A DNA stretch of 64,000 nt from Pomacea canaliculata (lineage: Eukaryota > Mollusca > Gastropoda > Architaenioglossa > Ampullariidae). How positions within the stretch are numbered: the first letter of the stretch is position 1; each line of letters starts with the position of its first letter. The notes beneath the pieces were generated by a model that was not told where the DNA came from, searched no databases, and saw only the letters and a list, made by a program, of their open reading frames with translations. The stretch lies in NCBI RefSeq assembly GCF_003073045.1, contig NC_037602.1, positions 2,294,001 to 2,358,000 of the forward strand, given 5' to 3'. Positions 35,545 through 45,498 of this stretch are shown piece by piece. The translations under genes and the position numbers were made by a program.

Positions 35545-35908
35545 CATAACCGGACAGGAAGTCGATAAATCTGTATTCGTCATGAAAACAGGTTCGGGAG
35601 CCTTCGTGTAGTCTCCAAGGCCACGAGTCTCCATTTCATGGGTTCCTTGCCTTGATCTGCACGAGAAGAAGATGGACCAAGATGTTCTTTGGGCCGTATG
35701 CACGCCTGAAAAAGGAGAGCACATTAGCACCAGGCACGTAAGTGCCAGGGGAGGTCACCAGTAACAGTACCAGTTGCTTCCCTGGACACACTTTATTTCT
35801 GAAGTGCATTTTGCGCACCAAATTCTCAAAGGCCCGGGAGTTCCTCATTGCGCCCAACAAGAATATCAGATGCCGATTCCCCAGGCCTAAACAGACATAA
35901 GCTTGCAT
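35545..35908 (-). pseudogene. possible degraded coding stretch, GT31 galactosyltransferase-like at best
   Basis: On the minus strand an open stretch reads GNRHLIFLLGAMRNSRAFEN, then KQLVLLLVTSPGTYV, FFRRAYGPKNILVHLLL, and in another frame CFHDEYRFIDFLSGYEAAVK. FLLG, LLVTSPG and a Y-x-DF-x-Y stretch recall beta-1,3-galactosyltransferases, but the order is partly duplicated and the frame changes. No DxD region is present. Low-confidence motif reading; it may be chance. Confidence 0.22.
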
Positions 35909-37945
35909 GTTCTATTACTAATGGCTATCCCTCATTACAGTGTGTAACTAGAGGAGAAAAGACAGCTTAAGCCTGTACGAGTCATAAAATGGCAGGACGT
36001 GTCAGGAATAGGATGGTTTATTTTTTAACGAACCTGCAAAAGCTTTTTTCTGAATGCTATCCTACGCACTCCAACCCTTACATGCCTCCAGGACATGGTC
36101 TGATGCAAGGAAGAAGTAATGAGCAAAACAGCATAATATAGACTAGACGAGAATTAATGTTCCAAGGGGACACAACATCACTCCTTTTTAAAGGACACGA
36201 ATTTGCAAGAAGTGTAAATAATGGCTTTCGTCAAGACTAGAAATGCGTTTTAGTTTTCTCTTTACACAGAAATGAGCCAATGCGCAATTCTCCACACCTC
36301 ATTTCCACAGTATCAAGCCCGAAGGAGCAGCAGGTTCTACCCACACTGCTCACCTGCAGAGGTCGGAGGTCCGTTTATTAACTTTCGAAGCTTCAGTTTA
36401 CAACACCGCCAGGAAATTTTGCGCCGACTCCTTCCCGACAAATAAAAAATGTTTTGTTTACACAGAACCTTGCATAAGACCCAGGAACTTAATTTTCAGA
36501 GTGGAAGGCTGATTGGTCTGGACACATTGTGGTCATTGTAGTCTACATGGAATTCTGCTGGATTTTCTGTTTGTTTCGGTTTGTGCGTGTTAGACCTCAA
36601 GCCATGCAATAGATAAAAATGTAAAATTCGTTCGGAAACACGAACTCTCAGCCCTTCGCTTCCTGCTGATTATGGCTGTTACTGAAAGATGTGGTTTGGT
36701 AAAGGTTAGAGGGTGCATCTGCAAGCTCTTCTTGATCATTGTCTTTACTGCTTGGAGAAAAATTGACTTTGTCAGCTAATTTCCTTTAATAGCCTCTTCG
36801 CTTCTAGAAAACACAGGCTGGCCGGACTCCCCGCGAAGTAGCCAATGGGCGCCAAAAAAATTCTTGCTCAGTGTTGAGTCGCAATACTCAGAGAGTAATT
36901 TTCAACAAAGGAATTATTTTGACAAAAAATATGTTTATGAACAGTGCAATGATGCATGTTGGTTTGTTTTCGTTACATTACGTGTGATGTAACCATAGTT
37001 ATTTTATAATCTATCGCGGAAGGATAGACTGGTGAATAAATGACTGTGATGATCCCACAGGCTGCCACAAGCATCAACGTTGCCTGTCCCCCCAAAAAAG
37101 ATGCGGGCAAGCATTTCTCATGTAATTCCTCCTGGCAATGAGGCCAGTTTTTGTTTGTCTGCAGCAAGCGGCTTCAGTCCCACACAGGACAGACACGACA
37201 TGACGTCCAGGTAATTATAATAATTATAATAATCAAACACTGATAGGAGGCGGCAGCCTCGTGTGGTACGTGCCGCCTCCTCATTATTGCAACTTGCTAA
37301 TAATAGCTGCTCCCCACCCCATCCCATCCAACCCCACCTCACCCCACCTCCCAGGCTGGGAGACTTTGCGTGATGTACAGACTAAATATTAACTTCTCCA
37401 GTAATGAAGAAGGCGCGTGACTCTCTCGAGCTGTCATAGCGGATAACAATGTACATTTGTCATCGCCTTCTTTCTCTATTATCTCCTCACCTTCTGTTAG
37501 TTCTCTCCCTCTCTTTCGTATTCCCGTGGTTGACAAGAAGCTAACTAAAAAAAGAAGTTGTCTGCAGCTGTTGGGATGTCGCGATGCTGTGTCGTAAAGT
37601 GGTCTGAAATACTTATTTCCACGTAGACGATATTTTGCCCAGAATTCTTTTTTCTGTTACCGGGCCAGACACCACATCAACGAGAAAAGCTGTTGATTTG
37701 TTCTTTATTATCGCCTAACATTTCGCTGATTGGTCTTCATGAGAAAAAAAAAATACAAATTCTTTGTAGGTTGGGAGGATCAGTGCGTTTGCCGTCGAAT
37801 CAAGAAGTTGTTCATAATTTTTTTTCTGTAAGATAGACACAAACTGGATACAAATTTCAATCAGCAGATATTGGTTGTTTGAATGGTTGTTGGTGTTTGA
37901 TGTCGTCAGCAGCTGAGGTACATCACGTGATTTATTACAGATGTC
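35909..37945. other. no gene seen
   Basis: AT-rich, unrecognised; short open frames only. Confidence 0.55.
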
Positions 37946-38095
37946 ACTTGCACGACACATTTCTAATTTTAAACACGTTTAGGACTTAATTCTAAAAGTT
38001 AATACGCTTTTTATAGAATGTTTCTTAATGACGTGCGCAAAGTAATTTTAGAACTTAAAAAATTTAACTTAAATAAAATAAATAATTTTTCAAGC
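37946..38095 (+). repeat. dispersed repeat pair 2, copy A
   Basis: Matches 56202-56342 in direct orientation: TTGCACGACACATTTCTAAT here, CACATTTCTAATTTTA and AGGACTTAAT in both, TAGAACTT, then AATAAATAA with TTCAAG and CAGACTT/GAGACTT near the end. About 140-150 bp, AT-rich, non-coding. Family unknown. Confidence 0.75.
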
Positions 38096-39267
38096 CGAGA
38101 CTTCTGATCCAATCAGCACGTCAATGTAAAAATGGCGTCTCCCCCCCCTCCCCCAAACAAAAACCCAAAAGGAAACCTTTTTGCAAACAGCAGGAGCACA
38201 GTTGCTAACTTTATTGTTTAATAGTAAAATTCAAGACCAGCATAACAAATAAAATGCATGCATGGCCGACTGGGTGAGCACAAGGGTACATGATGAGTAA
38301 TGGGAACGTGAGAGCACAAGATATCAAAATAATGGCTATACCCACGTGACCTCACAGACCAACCTCACCACTACCAAGAGATGACTACGACGACGAATCA
38401 ACTACATACATAGTAGAAATTCTTTTAAAAAATACCTAAATACTCAAATACATCATGATTTAAAACACATCTCAATGATTTAGAAAGAATTTTTTTGAGG
38501 AAAGAGCTTCTAATTTTTTTTTTCTTTAGAACAGTCTGGAGTAAGTCATAGAAATCTGTTGGTCTAAATATTCTAAACAGACGCCACCCCCACAAAGCAA
38601 TGGTGTACCGGAAGTGAGACCTGAGCAAACAGCCACAATCATTACTGTCCTGGTATCAAGAGGACAATCAAAGAAAGAACATCTGTGCCTGACTCGTCAT
38701 CTTTTTTTCCCGCTCGTAGAAGGGAAGATACTTTGTACCTGACAGGGTTCTGCCCGCTCGACAGTATCTCGCCAGGGAAAAGCTGCGATCAAAGCTAAAC
38801 ATCGCGGTTTACCTCTGGCACCAACGGTTCACGGAGTACATGCCCTGTCCAGGAAATGGAACTAAACGGAACAGAGCTTGTGACAGGACGAGCTTGACAT
38901 CAGCTTGGCATCAGCTTGGCATCAGCTTGGCCAGGGAGTGAGGTTTCTGGAAACAGCCCCCGCGTGACGTGCCGCCATCAGAAGGCGTGGAAAGACTTGG
39001 AATGAGGCAGAATCAAGTTTGTATTTTTTATTTGTCGTTAACCTATCGTTAATGTTTCTTTTTACAATTTTTTTTGTTTCTTGCTTTTTTGTTTCTGTGT
39101 TTTCTTTTCTTTTTTTCTTCATTTACCTCTCGTTAACCCTTTGAAAGATTTAGGGCTCGTGAGGGATAAACGCGAATAGCACGATGGGGAGATTGGTCAG
39201 GTCATTGACTTGTTGCAATGTTCACTGGAAGAGGCGAGTTGACTGCAGTGTACTCACCATTTCGACC
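38096..39267. other. no gene seen
   Basis: Non-coding apart from the 11-bp repeat array listed separately. Confidence 0.5.
38891..38934 (+). repeat. (AGCTTGGCATC)4 tandem repeat
   Basis: Four 11-bp units, the first with one change and the last diverging at its end. Confidence 0.95.
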
Positions 39268-39437
39268 ATGCGGTGGACTGTTGTCTACCGAGACCAACGC
39301 TTAGCCTCTTGTGAAGTCTCCACTGTTAGTCTCGGCGAGCCTAAACAATGGATGTGATTAAACCGGAAGCTTTGTATACATCTGCCTCATTTTAGCAAAA
39401 ATCGTCTGCAAGCATTCCAGTAACACAAGTCATTTCC
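39268..39437 (+). repeat. dispersed repeat pair 1, copy B
   Basis: Direct-orientation partner of 33680-33842, 5.6 kb away. Contains GAGACCAACGCTTAGCCTC, TTAGTCTCGGCGAGCCTAA and CGGAAGCTTTGTA. Because it is dispersed rather than tandem, a short interspersed element or MITE is likely. Confidence 0.8.
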
Positions 39438-40886
39438 TAAACAGATCCCTCGTTCTCCATGTTGCTGACCTCTCTCTGTGGATGATGAAGGTTGTAAGCA
39501 GGTATCCCAAGAACATAAAGGGGGGCATTAACCCAAATTTTGAAGAAGAAATATGTTACAATAATCGTTACTCAGTTATTGGTAAACAAAATGCACCCAG
39601 CTATTGATATTCCTTTAACTTTACGAAGGTTTCGCTGTTTGCACGCAAGGAACAGACAATTCGTACAGAACAGCTTTACGGCTCTTGAACGGTGTGCCAC
39701 TCACTGCGAGAGAAGGTGGGGTTAGCTTGCCTATCACAGTGTTTACTGGATGTTGAGGGGAGGTACACAAGGTTGCCAGCACGAGGAGGCGGCCCTGCAA
39801 GGCGTGACAGGTGCTTAGCGTAAACACGTGCACAAAACTCACCTGCAATGAGGCCTCGCGCACGTCCGTGCCACGCGCTTATGGATGGCGTGGCAACCCA
39901 GCACGTGCCGTTACGTGCAGAAGCGCCATCAGTTCTCAATCACAGACACACATACAAATACAAGGACTGGCGGTATGCGAACACAATAACAGATTGGGGT
40001 TCATGAACACTTACAAACACAGGACAACATCCACACGCGCTCACACAAACACACACGATTGGATACACACAAAAGATTGTGAAGCAGCATCCATTCCTTC
40101 AGTTGTAATTCCCTCCTTTCATCCCCATCATCACTTCCATCTGACACACCATGTCTGCACACACCTCCGAACTTCACACATCAAAGCACAACCAGACAAT
40201 ACCAACATTTCAATGATCCCTTTAAACGGTTTTTGTCGCCCAAGTTTTGACCTTCTTGCGTTGAGGACGCACTCATGGTAGCTGGATGCTAGATTATAGC
40301 CAGTCAGCTGACCTACAGTCAGTTTATGAACATTTTAACCGACTGCTAGACATTGTCATTAAGCCCTAGCGTGACCGTGGGTCTCAAGTTCGTCTGGTAT
40401 CGATATAACAATAAATGTGATCATGGTGGATGGCACTGTAGTATCGTTGCCGATTGCTAGATATTAACGCCTCATATACTGGCTTCCCACCCACCTCTTT
40501 CCTACTTTGCCAGATCTCCCGTTGCCAGTCACATGATGTTAAAGGTCCTACAATAGCCGAGGGCGTATATAGCGACCTGCGGCTACAAAGGAGAGAGAGT
40601 TGGAGGGAACAAAAGAGAAAAGGGAGTGGGCAGTTCTATATTGTTCAGACCATCACAACATAAAAAAGTGTCGCTTAAAAAAAAAGAGAGAAATAAAATG
40701 AAAGAAAATAGAACTAAATAGCAATGTGGGAAAACTGTATAATTAACAGCAAATTATGAAAAAATTATCCAAGGGGTAAAGAAAATGAGAGATATCTGCC
40801 TGCATCCATCACAGAAATAAAAATCAGAACTAACTGAGACACGCAAACAGAAAAATAATGCTTCTTAAACTTTACAACATTCCCCC
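39438..40886. other. no gene seen
   Basis: CA-rich patches at 39950-40060. Open frames are unrecognised. Confidence 0.5.
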
Positions 40887-41288
40887 TTACAGAAGAGAAG
40901 TTTTCGGCTCTGATAAAAAAAGACCCACCTCACGTGCGCTAGAGTCATCATTGCCTTCTTCATCTGCGTGCTTGCTAGATGAAACCTTAGATGGCCTGAC
41001 CTTAACGACCTGATGGCGTGTTGAAGACATGTTGACCCGGCCATAAACAAGGTCACCGAGGATGACGATGACGGCGACGGATGCTGGCAGCTCATCTGCG
41101 CGGTGATGTTGTCCTGAAATTGCGACTTGATGGGTGTAAACAAGCCTTGACCTTGCTGCCGTTACTAAGGCGACGGACAGGCAAACATCGATGACGAAAC
41201 CATCCCGACAACGGGCCGAGCTTTGGTGACCGAGGGACTTCCCGACGTCCTTTGCACGTTCCTTGACGGCAACGACACAGTCTGGCAT
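40887..41288 (-). CDS. unrecognised 133-codon open frame
   Basis: On the minus strand MPDCVVAVKERAKDVGKSLG leads into a frame with SARCRDGFVIDVCLSVALV and ELPASVAVIVILGDLVYG. It is GC-richer than its surroundings. A CACGTGAG|GTGGGT donor-like site near 40935 could end an exon. All three frames are fairly open, no family is recognised, and it may be chance. Confidence 0.2.
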   Translation of the reverse strand: MPDCVVAVKERAKDVGKSLGHQSSARCRDGFVIDVCLSVALVTAARSRLVYTHQVAISGQHHRADELPASVAVIVILGDLVYGRVNMSSTRHQVVKVRPSKVSSSKHADEEGNDDSSAREVGLFLSEPKTSLL

Positions 41289-41551
41289 CAGACTTTAGGT
41301 GAATATGTTGCTGGATGGTTAATAGCATGCAGTTATTTCATTTCAGTGACTGTTCATATTTTATTAATTTTTTTTTAGTTCTTTGAATTAATCATCCACC
41401 TAGCGGTGAGCTGTGCAACTGTTTCATGACCAATAGGAGCACATGTCAGTTCTTCAGAAAGAGTCTTGGGATACCTGCTAGAAGCAAAATTGTATTGACC
41501 ATCGTGTTTCAAGTACTATCAAGATTTGTTTTCACACTTACTTTTTTTCAG

Positions 41552-41725
41552 AGTCCATGGCGAGTGAATGAAGAGTTTACTGTGTTTCACACGGGGAAAG
41601 GAGCGCTCTTACAGACAAAATATGTTATGTCAAATATGTTAGAAATAAAAACCAGAATTTATGTGAGAGCCCTGAATGAGTTTGTTTACCACTACGTCTG
41701 CTCACAGACGGTGAATCCCATCTAG
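41552..41725 (+). CDS. candidate terminal exon of the gene begun at 30155
   Basis: A strong acceptor (CTTACTTTTTTTCAG) opens 57 codons in phase 0 (SPWRVNEEFTVFHTGKGALL, YVMSNMLEIKTRIYVRALNE, then HYVCSQTVNPI) and a TAG stop. Joined to the phase-0 donor at 30586 it gives a continuous beta-rich protein of about 140 residues from the ATG at 30338. The 11-kb intron is long for this window. No domain is recognised. Confidence 0.42.
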   Translation, partial: SPWRVNEEFTVFHTGKGALLQTKYVMSNMLEIKTRIYVRALNEFVYHYVCSQTVNPI

Positions 41726-42540
41726 AAACTTCGCTGATTTTTTATTTTTATCTTAAATCAAGTTGTCCAAGAAATAGTTTAGTGACATCAGTCAAGAACA
41801 AAAAATACATAAAATATATATAAACTGACGCTCTACAGTATCAATCCACGAGACGAAAACATTATCTTATTTATACAGACAGTGACAGGAGGTGCAACTT
41901 TGGAGAATTTCCAAGGAAAGATGAAGTTTGAGGCTGCAGGACGAAGATGAGTTTATGTCAACTGAAGATAAGTGAGAACTCAAGATGCTGGTGAGTCATC
42001 TTCACAAGCTGGGGAAAGTCTCACATTCACAGAGTCGGCTATCATTTGCTTGTCAACACTTACCGTGCACTTTCGATAAGTCTGGCAGTCAAATTTGCAC
42101 TTCCTCCCTTCGTTTTCTTGTTTTATTGCATATCTGAAGCTAAAGGAAAGAAAACCGACAAAAAGAAATTGGAGAAAAAATTGTGTTTTAAAACATTTAT
42201 GGAAAAAAATTGAGAACAAAAGTGGATTTTCATTTCAAATTTTCTTCAGAGTTAAGCAGTCAGAATGAAATACAATGAAGCATGAATTAATTCCACAATA
42301 TGATAATTCACTTCCGGCAACGTCACTTCCTTACATCCTCACAGTAAGTAGTTGAGGGAAGATCAGTATGTGAGAGGAGTGAGAAGTAATATGGAGAGTG
42401 AGAAAGACAAGCTGTAACGCTCACACCAAGCAGCTAATTTTTATTTTATTCCATAGCAGTGTTTGACCAGACCTCCCACCCGACACGGCCACCCGAACAC
42501 CTTGACACCCTGCACGTCACACCAGTCAAACGCACTGTTG
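41726..42540. other. no gene seen
   Basis: AT-rich, no supported feature. Confidence 0.5.
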
Positions 42541-42649
42541 CAGACGAGACTGAACGGTTCACAGGTCACCTACACGTCACAGACGAGACTGAACGGTTCA
42601 CAGGTCACCTACACGTCACATGATGTCACAGACGAGACTAAACGGTTCA
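42541..42649 (+). repeat. 39-bp minisatellite, 2.5 copies
   Basis: CAGACGAGACTGAACGGTTC, then ACAGGTCACCTACACGTCA, is repeated almost perfectly from 42541 and 42580, with a partial third copy at 42629. The period is a multiple of three and two frames stay open through it (QTRLNGSQVTYTS or ADETERFTGHLHVT per unit). The flanks are rich in ACGTCA/GTCACA motifs. Confidence 0.9.
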
Positions 42650-43140
42650 TTGCACACAAAGCACTGGAAGCAGGCGGCGGGGACACCTTCCATTGTTAAA
42701 CACTTGGTCGAACCGACAAAGAACAAACGTGAATGAATGACCCGAGGTCACAGCACAGGACAGGTCACCGGCACGTCACATCACGTCACAGTGTGTGCAC
42801 ATCGGGGTACGGGTGTCTGTCCTTATTGTGTGGACAGTCTGTGCACTCATGGGACACTTACACAAATCTCAGGGGTTACAATGTTCGCTGGTGTGTCAGT
42901 TGACTAAGTACTGTACATATCTGAGTATATATATACTTTGACTACACATTGTTTTGACAACCATGTGGATCATTCTACAAATAAAGAAGAGGGTAATCAT
43001 AAACACTAAAGTAGTAACTGCAACGAAAGTAAGAAGAAAAAAAATAAGCTACACTCTGTGTGTGTTTACCGTATTAAACGACATATCACCTAGTTATTAA
43101 AGAAGTAAGCGACTAGTGTGTGTTTTGAAATGTTTTTTGG
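42650..43140. other. no gene seen
   Basis: Repeated ACGTCACA motifs near 42770-42795, otherwise unrecognised. Confidence 0.5.
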
Positions 43141-43170
43141 TTGTTGTTGTTGTTGTTGTTGTTGTTGTTG
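43141..43170 (+). repeat. (TTG)10 microsatellite
   Basis: Perfect trinucleotide run directly before the hairpin at 43174. Confidence 0.95.
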
Positions 43171-43173
43171 GTA

Positions 43174-43257
43174 TGAGTTATCACAAGTAACTACATGTTC
43201 ATCATAACTAACGCTAGCAAAATTAACATGAACATGTAGCTATTTCTCATAACTCAC
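43174..43257 (+). other. ~84-bp imperfect hairpin, pre-miRNA size
   Basis: The left arm TGAGTTAT..CTACATGTTCAT pairs with the right arm ATGAACATGTAG..ATAACTCA, with a mismatched middle (CACAAGTAA against CTATTTCTC) and a loop of about 25 bases. It could be a microRNA precursor, a fold-back MITE or a chance palindrome. Position and size are certain, function is not. Confidence 0.6.
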
Positions 43258-44659
43258 ACTAACAAAACATAATATGACAACTAGCTAAATGCTCTTTTTT
43301 TTGTCAAAAATATTTTCTTTAAAAAGTGCAGGCGACCAAGAAGCGGCTAATGGTGAATTCTGACAATGGCTCTAAAGTTCATAAAGCTACACACACTGGA
43401 AACACAGGACTGGAAATACACACACACCCCACCTACCACCTCACACAAATACATATTTAAAATACTTTCATGAAAACAAAAGGTAGAAGTTTTACAGGAA
43501 GCCACATTCCTCCAACACAAAGCTTAACAAAGATTATCCAAAGTTTCTTTAATGTTTGTTAACTAATCCAGTTTCATTCTCGTTAAATATTTTCACTCTA
43601 GGATAGAACACCTTTACTAAAAACGATTTCCGGTCAGAAGTGATCAGTAAATCGTCTTTTTTTAAATTTTTTTCTATTTTTTGAAGAAAGAATTGGAGGA
43701 GGAAACATTTGTTTTTAAGTCCGGAGGTTAGAGTAAACTCTTAACCAATTAAAGGGATTGGGTGCTCTGACGTCAGGCCACGTGACGACCAGTAGAACCA
43801 CGTCATTTTTCTAGACAGTTGGAGGTGTCAATCTTTTATTACTTTAAATATTTATAGAAATGCGGCTTTATCTCAGATTTCCTTTTTTTATTTCTTGGCC
43901 TAATGCACATAAGATGTTTTAGAGAAATTTTAATTTTATTCACTGCTAACAGGCACAGGTAACAGTTAAAGATTTGACAAAATAAAAAAAAAAAGAGTAG
44001 GACAAAAACATTTTTAAAGTCATAATATTTTCCTTTAAATTACTTTACCAATATTTCTTTATCAAAAAGCCATGACTTGACTATTAAGTCAAATTTAGCA
44101 CAAAGAACTCAGTCGAATTAATTACATTTAAAGAAACAAAAGCGATGACCACCCAGATCAATCAAAATATAATAAATAATAAACTTACCACAAACATTAA
44201 CCTTCTTCTACCTCGTAACCTGACTGTTTCTTGTCGTACTTATCGTCATCATAATCATCACCAACAACAGTAGATCAACAGTTGCGCTATTTACACAAAT
44301 CTTTTCCACTTCAGACAAAGTACATGGCTTCTTAAGGGGATAAAACTAGTTGTGTCTCACTTTTTAATGAACAATACAGATTGGCATGTTCCTGTAGCTG
44401 TGACGATGGACTAAAGGATGAGGACAAGGTTCATTCCTGTCCAGTGATGGATTTCACAATAAAGGTTCAGCGACACTTCGAGTTCACCAGACTCCTTAGG
44501 GTCTGAACCAAGACACTGGATCCGTTAATAAAGAAAACCGTTTATACCAAATCAGGAAATGACATCACAAGACGCGTAACTGAAGATAAGCAAAGAATTG
44601 TCTGTACAAGGGGAGGACATCAGATTATGTGGCTGCCCAGTGAAGGGCATTCACTCTTC
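43258..44659. other. no gene seen
   Basis: Very AT-rich with poly-A/T runs and no coding signal. Confidence 0.6.
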
Positions 44660-44679
44660 TCCTCCATCACGAAGAGGTA

Positions 44680-44925
44680 TTTACTATGGACGGATATGTA
44701 TAATCTACCTGTGATAACATCAGCATCAGGGTAAGGGGTGGGGAGAATGGGTGATTTACTCCAAGCCAGCAACGAAGGCTATAGCAGACACAAACAGTCA
44801 TCCCTGTAAAAGTGTAAAGATATGCTACATGTAAAAAAAAAAAAATTACTATCGTGTCCGAGAGGAGATCTGAACCCAGGACAGCCAATCCTCACCGTAA
44901 CAGCGAGAGGAGGGTTCTGAACCAG
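44680..44925 (-). mobile_element. tRNA-derived SINE copy, family 1 (minus strand)
   Basis: On the minus strand TTACGGTGAGGATTGGCTG and GGGTTCAGATCTCCTCTCGG (B box) are followed by an A/T run, then CATGTAGCATATCTTTACAC and TACAGGGATGAC. The order matches the copy at 5715-5895. Boundaries are approximate. Confidence 0.55.
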
Positions 44926-45203
44926 ACAAACAGGGGCCAACACGGAACCAAGTTTGGCAAAGTGCTTACATGGTGGAGATACAAATATTTAATCAAATTT
45001 TGGAAAACCTTAGTCCATATTTGTCCCGGTAATAAAGAGGTTTAGGATTGAGCATCGACCGAAAACAAACATGCACACACCTGCCAGGTCCAGTGTCCCA
45101 CCTACCCAGGGTGACAAGCAGCAGGTGCAGACATCACAGTGCTGCTAGTGAACAACATTAGCTCATTCTACTCATCTTTCTATTTCTGTCATCTCGACTA
45201 CAG

Positions 45204-45498
45204 ACAATTTTCTGACACTAACAAAAGCATTATTTTTATACCTTCATGTACTTTACAACTTTGTCAGACGCTCTCCGCAACAAGACATCCACTTAGTGCA
45301 GACAGAGAGGTTCTGCTCGAAATCTCCGACAGCCTGACACAAAACACTTCACACGTGAATAGCAATAACATTTTTTTTACTATTGTCAAACTCACGAACC
45401 CGGACTTCTCGAAGTTCTTAATGACCTTTACCTGGGTTTATGTTGTAGCCCTCGGTGAACAAACATTTCTTTGTATAATAAAACCTTCTCACAGTTAG
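45204..45498 (+). CDS. candidate exon, unrecognised, C-terminus like the 41.7-kb exon
   Basis: After TATTTCTGTCATCTCGACTACAG an open frame of about 97 codons runs to TAG. It includes REVLLEISDSLTQNTSHVN, then FFTIVKLTNPDFSKFL and ends TWVYVVALGEQTFLCIIKP. That end resembles TRIYVRALNEFVYHYVC of the exon at 41552. The entry phase differs, so it is not a simple exon copy. It may be a diverged relative, or chance. Confidence 0.25.
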
